From Ceratotherium simum simum (Eukaryota; Chordata; Mammalia; Perissodactyla; Rhinocerotidae): 64,000 bases of DNA. Both the position numbers and the translations under genes were made by a program. The stretch spans positions 16,343,225-16,407,224 of the forward strand of contig NW_004454180.1 of the NCBI RefSeq assembly GCF_000283155.1. The letters run 5' to 3'. Shown here piece after piece: positions 13,101-23,100 of the stretch (position 1 is its first letter; each line of letters opens with the position of its first letter). Below the pieces are notes generated by a model. It saw only the letters and a list, made by a program, of their open reading frames with translations. It was not told the origin of the DNA and did no database searches.

Positions 13101-16100
13101 CAGAAGGAATGATGACCAGTGTCAGCAGAGGAGTGTAGCCCAGGGAGGGGAGACAGGCCTGGGGTGAGCTCCGGGCACCAGCCCACTCTCCTGGGTCACA
13201 GCTCCACCCGTCGGCCACAGACACGGCCCGACATACCAGCCACACAATGAATGGACGCAGCCAAATCGCCCTAGAAACCACACTAACTTCTACATACAAG
13301 TCACTATCTTTAGGAGAAAAAAATGTGACTCCTATTAATGAGTGGAGAGTATAACTCCTCTCTTTACCAAGAAATCATTTCTCCGCAGGAAACAGAAAAT
13401 GAAACAGACTTTACTCCATTATGCAATGTTAATTCTACAAAACCCCCGTGCCAGCCAGACCACCCTTCTTGTCGGGGAAGAATGTCGCAACAGCCGTTAC
13501 ACAACACGCCAGTGAGAACACAGGACAAGGAGTGTGCCCATTGCCCTCCCCAGCCCCGGGGGATTCCCGTCCCCCAAGGAGACAGCCCCAGCCCCGGCGT
13601 GGCACAGCAGGCTTGGCGTGGCTGTCACCAAACCTGCCGCGTTTTGCGCTCTGGTCCCCGCACAGCCCGGGCCCCACTCACCGCCCCGGGCCTCGGTGTG
13701 GGCACGGCCCCGTTGTAGCGCACCCACTTGGTGTGGGACTGTTCCACTGTGGCGCTCTGCATGTACTTCCCGTGGGAGAAGACCGCCTCGGCCGTGGACA
13801 GGTTGTAGGCGCACACGGCCGACAGCCCCACGTTGTTCCTGGGGAGGAGGGGGCGACGTGATTGCCCTGGAGGGCGGCCGTGGGGAAGAAACGTGGCCTG
13901 CCACCTGCCGCCCGCCCGGCACTCACAGCTGCGGGGTGAAGACCCCGTAGAACACAGGCTCCTTCAGGCCCGGGGCCCTGAGGACGAAGACGTCCTGCAG
14001 CACGTTGAAGACGAGGTTGCTGTCTGGCTGGGAGCAGATCAGCCCGGCCTTCAGGAAGGACGTCCACTTCTTTTGCAAGGTCCTCAGGCCGCCCTGGTCC
14101 CCCTGAAACACCAAAGACGTGCGCGGTAGGAGGAGGGCAGAGCACCCCGTGAGCAGGCGGTAAACAAGGGCCTAGGCCCAGAACGGCCCGGCCCGAACAG
14201 AACGAGGCCCAGGCTCAAGAGGCCGCAGCTGCAGACCAGCCGTGGCCGCAGCACCCTTCCACAGCCTGGACCACCAACCACACCAAAACACCCTCTCGAC
14301 GAAGCCGGCCAACTGCGGCCAGAACAGCTGCGGGATTCTGCGCACACTCATCTCACGGCCACAGACAGGCCCCTCGCACGCTTGCACACTTCGGCCCTCT
14401 GGCCGAGCGCATCTCTGAAGTCAGTCCGTGAAGGACCTGGGAGGCAGGGGCCGGAGGCCTCGGCTCCTCATCTGTCCCAGGCGATGCATGTAGGTCTGGT
14501 CTCCCCCAGGACGCTCCTCGTGGGAGATCAGGTCTCCCTTCCTGCCCCGAGTCATCTGCTCAAGTGCTCAGGACCTGCCAGCTTCTCCATAAACGCCTCT
14601 TAGTGAGATCACCACCAGGAGACAACAGTAACACACACCCCACATGACTTGGTCTGGAGAGAAATATTGAAACTCGGACGTCTGGATGCAGAGGAATATA
14701 AAATGGAAGCGTCCTTATTTATTTTGGACACAATGAAAATGCCCCCCGCCCCATTTTTACGTTGGAATGATGAAATCCCAATTCCAACAGAATTTGGTTA
14801 ACACAGTCAACAAAAATTAACTTTCTATACCCGGGGGAGGTTGGAGGAAAGTGTGTCTAAAGACAACCATCCATCACACACCGGCGCCAACGCTCCCTGC
14901 CTCCAGGGAGCCCTCCAGGCCACCCGAGGAGGAGCAGGGCCACACGCCCACGGCCCCATCCACACTGACGGATGCGACAGAAAGAATAAAGCGGTAGGTG
15001 AATTGACGTTGCAGAGACTCGTGGAGCCTGGGTGAAGTGACTGACCCTCCGGACGTGCTGTCGCCACAGCCGGGACCAAGAGAAACTGGGGGCACGCCTC
15101 ACCTTGCACACCCTCGCCACCCGGGGGATCATCAACTTGAGGACAAACTCGTACTCCACAGACACCTCCGTGAAGAAGAAGTAGACCCTGTCGTCCCCGG
15201 CGTCGGCGCCATCTGGGCTCTCTCGGATCACGTCAGAGAAGACGAAGCTGGGCTCTGCGGGGAGGAGATCCTGGTTACCCCCGCACGAGGAGAGGGGCCC
15301 GGGCACCTCCCTGTAAGGACCAGGGAGGGTGTGCATGCCACGCCCCAGCTCCAGGCTCCAGGAGGGATGACAGTGCCCATCTCGCCTCCTTGGCCTAAGG
15401 AGGTGCCCGAGATGGTGGTTCTGAAGCACACCTGCCTGGTCCACCCTGAGTACTGGCGGGCAGCCTGCGGGCCCCAGAGAGACAGATCCCACCAGACCCG
15501 GAGAGCCCCTGGAAGATATGCATTTGCACTCTCCCAGATCACCTGCCTCCTAGAGTCCAGGGCCCAGTGACCAGCACCCACAAGAAGAGCCCCTCATGAG
15601 CAGCCACGAGCCACCTGCACCACGAGTCCAACGTGGACACGTTGTCCGGAGGTGACGGTACAACATCACACACCCATCTGACCCGCCTGAGTTCACCGCT
15701 GACCATCACATTCTCACTGCACGAAATCCTCCCGGATCCGTTTTCAGGGAGGGGTAAAGGCAGCCTTAACACAGCACTCTCTCACCATCCTGGACGCTGG
15801 CGGGGGCGCCCAGGGCACTTCCAGAGCCGCCCCCACGGCACCGGGGCTGACAGGAGCCGCAGACGACCCCACGTGAGGCTCAGATGGAGCCAGCAAGAGG
15901 AGAGATACAAGGGGGCTCTACCGGCTGGGAGGTGACTCCGAGGAGAAACCCGCCCTGGATGACCCGTCTACTTCTTACCGTTAAGCCAAGGGATGGCATA
16001 CTCTGTTCTCAGAGGGCTGTGAGAGGAACTTCGGGAGATGATCGGCTCACTCCCCAGGAAGTTGTAGGACGTCCCAGAATAGAGCTCTCCATCTTCAGCG

Positions 16101-19100
16101 GCCCGGGGGGACCGAGGAAAAGGGAATCAGCGCCCATGCTGGGGACAGACGCCCACCCCCACACTTCCCTTACAACCTAACATGCGCCCCTCCCGCAAGT
16201 GGAAGACCACCGCCCTGCTCCTGGGTGCAGCCTGCTTCCTGAGTCTTCCGTGTCGCTTCTCTGACACGGATATTTTAGGCTCCACGGTCAGCCGTATTTA
16301 TGAGAGTTAGGGGCAATAACTAACGCACACAGGCAATTCCCACATCTGGGAAAATAAGAAACGTGACAGTGGGCGCACACGGGGCACAGGGCCGATCGCC
16401 TCGGTGCGAGAGACCATTCCAGGGCAGCCTGCGGCTCGGGCACAAACTCCCCCAAACAGGAGCATCGACTCCACGTGACAGAATAACCTAGATGATTTGC
16501 ACCAATGACGGATATAAAATAATCGCTTCCCACAAATCCACCTGTGGACTGTGACGGTGGCTGGTCATCCTGTGAACAACGCACTCAACAGCTCCTACCA
16601 GAGGAGCTCTGGACAGGCCGCACACCTGGTGTGAGGACAGTGAACGTGGGAATGGAGCAGGAGACCATGGGAGGGACGAGGGACCGGGCGTCCTGCATTG
16701 AGGACAGCCTGACAGCAGAGCTACGCCAGTGGAGGAGGCCTGAGGCCTGGACTCACCGACCATGACGGACGTGTAGCTTTGTGCCGGGTCAAAGGGACAT
16801 CTTCCTTTGCCATCTTCATTCTTCCCCAGAAATGTAAAGGATGTTAAGTTCTACAATTGAATGAAAAGAAAGAGTATCATCAGATGTCTGATTTTCGGTA
16901 GTAATAATGCATCTCTGCCGTACTGTTTAATCTTACAGACTCGCTGTTCCAGGGGGACGGAGGGAAGAGCGCCCGTGCGAACAGCCCCGCGAGTCCCAGG
17001 TCTGGACGTGGGCACCTCGGAGAGTACCCCTGCTCTGACACCCTTGAGGGCTACTCAAGACCCTGAGCCTCAGTCTGCTCATCCGTGAGATGGAGACGGC
17101 AGGTCAGGATCCCACCCTTATGACCTCATGTAACTTAACTGCCTCCTCACAGGCCCCATCTCCAAATACCGTCACTTGGGTGGGGATGAGGGCCTCAACA
17201 TATGGATTTGGGGGGACACCAACATTCAGCCCACAACATACGTGAACCAAGAACACACAAGTCAGCAGAAGTCCTGACTTTCCCACCTGGCAGGACCCGT
17301 GTCCCCGCCAGGCTGCCCTCCCGCGTGACGAGGAGAGGGCAGATGCTGGATCATGGCATACCAAGTGCTTGTGTCTGTCAACAACGCACTTCCGAAGGGG
17401 CCCCCGCTGCCAGCTCAGCATCGCAGCCACACCCTCGGTCATAGCGGCTTACAGACCGGACACCAGGGCTCCAAGGAGCCACGAGCTGCCCCATGCCCAC
17501 ACAGCTGGCAGTCAGAAAATCCTACGTTTTGCAGAGTGGAGACCACTGGACGCTGCCTGGAGCCCCACTCTGCTCTAACCACCGACCAGGGAGGTGCCGT
17601 GGCCTTACCAGGTGGTCACAGGTCGGCTGGAACGCGTTGGTCCCGCACACATAAAGGGTGGTGGCGCTGAGTGGCTGCAGCACCCGGATGTAGTTGAGGC
17701 ATTCTGTCTACAAGGAGAGAAACGCACGGATCAGCACCATCCAGCTCCCGACGGATGCCCTCCGTGCTGCAAACTGTCCACGCCGCTCACTCAGAGCAGA
17801 GACCAGCAGAGCACACGCGACCAGGTCGTCACAGCTCAGGACCCCAGCCCCCGGCTACATTCACTGCCCACTGCCCATCTCCGGGCTCTGGGGCTCCATC
17901 TCCACACCCTGGCTCTGCCCTGCCAGGGACAGCGGGAGTAGGCTCGCTGAGACCCAGCTCCGCCTGGACAAACCCCAGTCTGCAGCCAGCCTGAGTGCTT
18001 TCGTCTCTGCAGTGTCCTCAGGCCAGCGGTCACATGCCAAACGATGTCATTTCAGTCGCTCGTTTATACTCAGCAAAGACGTGCTGGCCAAGACAGCAAT
18101 GACAGCTGACCTCAAATCCTACTGGACCACAGAAAAGACGTCTTCACTCTCACTAACGCACACCGCTCACTGTGCTGCCAGACCGCGGAGGCACACGCTG
18201 AGCAGAAGCCCTCTGCCTCCCTCTTCTCTGGGCGCCCCCTCCACGCCCCAACGCACAGACCTGGAAACAGCGCTTCTCAGGAGTGGGGTTTCTGACCGGC
18301 CCCGCCTGCGGGAGAGGCTGACTAATGAGGGGCTCCGGCCTGGCTCTGCGTCAGAAAGGCCCCACAGGAAAACCAGACGCCACGTACGAACCCCATCACT
18401 ATTTCAGACTGAAATGTACTTGGATCATATGTGCTATCATCTGAAATTATCTCCGCGCAGGAGAGGTTTTTTTGCTGTGACTGTTTTTAAACTGGCTGGA
18501 AGTCATGCACCTCCCCACCCCACCGCAAGCAGTGAGAGGGCCCCCTGTTCGCTGTGCGGGCTCCATGCGGGCCGGGTGAGTGCGCGGTCTGATTTAGCTC
18601 TGAGACAGCTCCCTGTGACACCTGCGGTTACATCGCAGCGCCTGCACTTTCTCTCACATCCTAAAGTAACTTCAGACTCAGTGACTTTAGCCAAAGTGTT
18701 CAGCATTTTGCTAAACAAGTTTAGCAAAAATTTCCTTGTTTTTTAAAAAAATTTGTAATTGTTTTGAAATTAGCCAACAACTGCTGAAATTTATCATAAC
18801 TCAGCTGTCTTGACCAACCAACAGGGAGGACGGGGCTTTGATGCTCGGACTCCGACATCGGCCCAGACAGAACCCACTAGGGGCCGGGCAGCCCTCATGG
18901 TGGGGGTGACCCAGCGCTCCAAAGGGAGTGGACACTCGACCCAGTGCCCCCCCGACGGCCACCACGCTGAGGTGACCAATATCTCCTAGAGAAGGTGCAG
19001 GTTCTCAAAGGATGGGTGTTCCCAAAAATCCAGAAATCCTATAGCAACGCCTCCAGGCCGCTGGGTGCGGGGGAGACAGGAACCCAGCATTCTACACCCT

Positions 19101-20076
19101 TAGCCAGCAGGCACGGGAAACTGTTCTCTGTAGTCAAGTTATAGACCATTTGAATAAATTCAGCTAAACTTGAAGAAGCATTTCTCGAATGCCTGCTCTG
19201 TCTGGAACTTGCTTTGAGACCCAGTGTCACCGTTTGGGAACAGACGGACCTGGAGAGGAGTTGTGGTAACGGAACCAAGCCCTCGAGCACCCGGGGACCT
19301 GGCCCAGCGCCCGGCACGTTTCAGGAGTGCTGACGCGGCTCCCATCATGATATTACGACAACCTGGAAACAAATACCGTGTGGTTCATAGTCAGCAAAAG
19401 AAATTACCTGTTTTGACTTCCCCTTTTCGGCGCATTTTGCTTTTTTATCTTCAGAGACCTTCCAGTACGCCTGTTGGGAGGAATGAAGTCCATGTCAGCG
19501 CGAGGAGAGCCTGGCACAGAAAACGTACAGCTCACAAAGCACGTGTGGCGTTTGGGGCACCGATACTTCCCGAGACGGTAAAATCTGAGACTGCAGAGTG
19601 GGGCTTAGAGAGCAGACGCTGAGGCCCCTGAGCCATTGGGGCTTCGTGAAACTGTCTCCTCCTCCTGAAGCCAGCGGGGCCAGGAAGCCACCAGGTGCTG
19701 GCACTCGCCGCACAACGGCAGCAAAACTGCACCACTACCGTGTGAGGATTACATTACTTATCAGAAAGCTAAACTGTAGGTGTTTCCAAACATCAAACTG
19801 GGATTTTTCGTTCATTGAAGAGGGATTCTAGAGTCCAGTAAAAAAAACAAAAGCCTTGACAGTTACTCTGACTGCCAGTGGGACCGCGGGAGGGAGACTC
19901 TTGGAGTGTCCTGCGCCCGCAGCAGCTGAACGTGATGGAGCAGCGCGGCACCCTCAGGGCCAGCGCCGACCCGCTGAGTGCAATCAGAACCCGTCAGGCC
20001 CGCATCACTGCAAGCCCCACGTCCCCTCCCCCAAAGATGCCCCATCTCCCCGTGTGATATTCTGTGATTGATGCAA

Positions 20077-20114
<38 letters not shown>

Positions 20115-23100
20115 GACTTTTTCCACCCAGAGAATCAAAGCCAGGTGCCAGGTGCTCAGAGGTCAGGGGGCACAAGGGGCTTTCCCAGCGGCAGGGGGTG
20201 GGGCCCCGAGCAGCGTGCCCCCCGACACTAGCTCGGCTTCCTGGAGAGGCCGGAACAGCAGACACAGGGACGATGCGGAGTGTTTTCAGAGGACTGCAAG
20301 TCCTAATCAGGGCACACAAATGCGGAACAAAGTCCTATTTCAAAGAGCAGCTCCCTTCAGAAATTAAGCACAGACCATGTCGTCACCATCCACGCGAAAC
20401 GCGTGGGGACACGGAACATGAACCCCCACGGGCCCTCGACCACGGTCACGGGGTTCTCGATGAAGCTTGGCCATGGTCCTTTCACTTTTTCTTCTCCTCT
20501 GTGCATAGGAGGCCGGGAGCCTCTCCCTCACCCCGAGGGGCCGCAGCGATGCCATTAACAAAGCAATGACTGCTCTGACCAGGCACCCACGGGGCCGGCA
20601 CTGCACTTTATTTTCAAAGGGTCACGACTGGACTCTCACTTATGTGTCAAACAGAAATTAAGTACTGTGCTAGACTCTGGAAAGTAAGACAAAGCAAATC
20701 AAACAAATAAGAGGCCTGGGGCAGAAAACGCACAAGACAAGCCTGGACCCTCTTGATCCCAGAGAGCAAGGACCTACGCCAACCACCAGGGTCGCGGCTA
20801 AGGACTCAGGAGCCACGAGAGGCTGCCACGCACCAGGGAGGGAAAACCTGAGCGTCAAGGAAGGAGCTGGCTGGAATGATCGAGGCACTGCAAACACGGT
20901 TAAATCTGTGAGTCCACGGTCATACTGAACATCAGACAGTCAAAAACTCACGGTCTCCCTTTATACAGAATGCGCATTGTTTTGAAAGCTGGTTAAATAA
21001 AAGCAGAGACCTCAAGCACTGATCCTGCCATTTCCAAAGGAACTGGCCTCGGGGGACGAGAATGTCCCCTTTACAGACGATTGCCGGCTCCCAAGTGGAG
21101 AAGGGAAGGTAGAGCCCGCCCCCATGTGCCATCCCCACCTCGCACGGGGCTCCAGGCTGCGAGGGTCATGGGCCAAGAGGAGGAAGGCCGCCTGGGGGAG
21201 GCTCCTGCCTCTCATGGAGGACACAGGGGGCTGGACGGGGGCTGGGGACCAATGGAACTGCCGAGTGGCTTCCCAGCGAGTGGACCCAGGGCGGCTCCTA
21301 GAAATGGAGACCCACCGGCGGACAGAGTGCCCGGCCACACGACAGTCTGATTTCAACGTGATTCAAACTGAACAGTCAGGCATCATTTACCAGAGAGCCC
21401 GTGAAATCTGAACACTGACTATTCCACATTAATTTTTGGATGTGATAATGGTATTTTCGTTATTTTGAAAAAAAGGTGTCCTCTCCTTTAGGAGATGCCC
21501 AGGAAAACATTTACAGATGAAGAACTTGTGTCTGGGATTTGCCTCACAGCCTCCCGGAGGGAGCAGAGGACGAGGACGTGGGAAGGAGGATGGGGTGGAA
21601 CCCCTGGCCTGCAGGAGCCCCCCGGTACAGGGCTCTCACATGACCCCCTCTGCCCCCGTGTACGCTTAAGATCTTCTGTAATAAGAAGTTCAAACTCCAA
21701 GATGAATAGACTGTGGTCCCTGGTTGAGCTGCCAGCCCAGGGAGGACACAGGCTGCCAGCGGACACCCTGAGACGGGGCCGCATGGACGCAGGGCAGGAA
21801 GGAAGCTTCGGATGACAGGGCCCTCGGCCCATGGGTAGGCGGGAGGCTGCTCGCTAGAGGCACAGGACCAGACACACAGGATGTCTGCAGGGTGGCCCTG
21901 GGGGTGAGCCGGCCGCACGGTACGGCCAGGAACGGGCCTGACGCCCAGGCGGAGGCCAGTGTGCAGATTCAAGAACACACCAGGAAGGTCTGCGGCCAGG
22001 CAGCAGGGGATCAGGAGCCCGCACCATACCTCGTGCTGCTTCTCGGAGATGTTGAGTGCGTTCACGGCAAACACGGCTTCCCGGGCGCCCACGTACAAAG
22101 TGTCCTTGTCCTCGCTCAGCAGCAAGGCGGAGTAGTTGAAGATGCCCGGCTGGTGGAAGTACACCAGCTGCACCTCTGGGGGAGAGAGGCAGGGGCGGGG
22201 GACACACGTTAGGCACTGCTGAGCCCGGACACGTCCGCAGTGTCTGGTCTCCCTCTAGCGCACCGTCCCGTCCCGAGGGCCGTGCACGGACTCGCTGCCA
22301 CGGGGGCCAGCCCCCTGCCAGGCCAGACTTCAGGCACCTCTGGGTGGAGCAGACCCACCAAGGCAGCCACCAAGCGCGTGGGACCCCCGTGGGGCCCCAG
22401 AGCCCCTGTGCTCCACCAGTGCTGTGGCCTGACTTCCCTTCCTGCCCCCTCCAGCCCAGCTGACTTCCCAACCCTGCACTCAGGGTGGCCTCCTGGCAGC
22501 GCGACCTCCTGGCAGTCTGACCTCGTGACCTCCCATGAGACTGCAGACCAGACGCCTCGAGCTGCTGACCGCTACATCTCCCTCGGCCTCCCATCAAACT
22601 CTTGTCTGTGTGTTTAATCATCCACAAATTAGGAGTATTTAGGATTTTCTCATTTAGGAAAAAAATGACTTACTTCAAAACCTTTGAAAAAACCTATTTC
22701 ACTGACCCAAGCATTTTTCAGGGATAACCACCATAAACTTACAAAACAGAGAAACATGTGACATTTGATCACTCATTAGTTAATTGCATCAATAGCTATT
22801 TAGGAATAGGAGGAATCAGACGATTAGCTTGTAGGAGTATTGGCATTATTTCTTAAGGAGCTGTTTCCTCTTTCTGACCAGCCCAGCATCAATTTGAGTG
22901 TTTCGAACTTGGCTCTTTCCATGTATCACCAAGCTCTGGTTTTGTCCAAGGATGAGGTGTCCACACTTTCTACTCTAATCTTCCAATGTTAGAGAGATGC
23001 ACGCGGGATGAAGGCTCTCCCGGCACATCTGGCGAGACGGCTCAGCCCTGCCAGCGCCCCTCCATCAGGACCGAGGACTTGAGCTCTCCATCCACGGAGA

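Noticed and set aside
17694..18746. 350-codon open frame on the plus strand, the longest unbroken one
   Set aside because: It begins antisense within SEMA4D coding exon 4 and runs into its intron. The translation has no recognisable domain, and GC-rich mammalian DNA often gives such frames.
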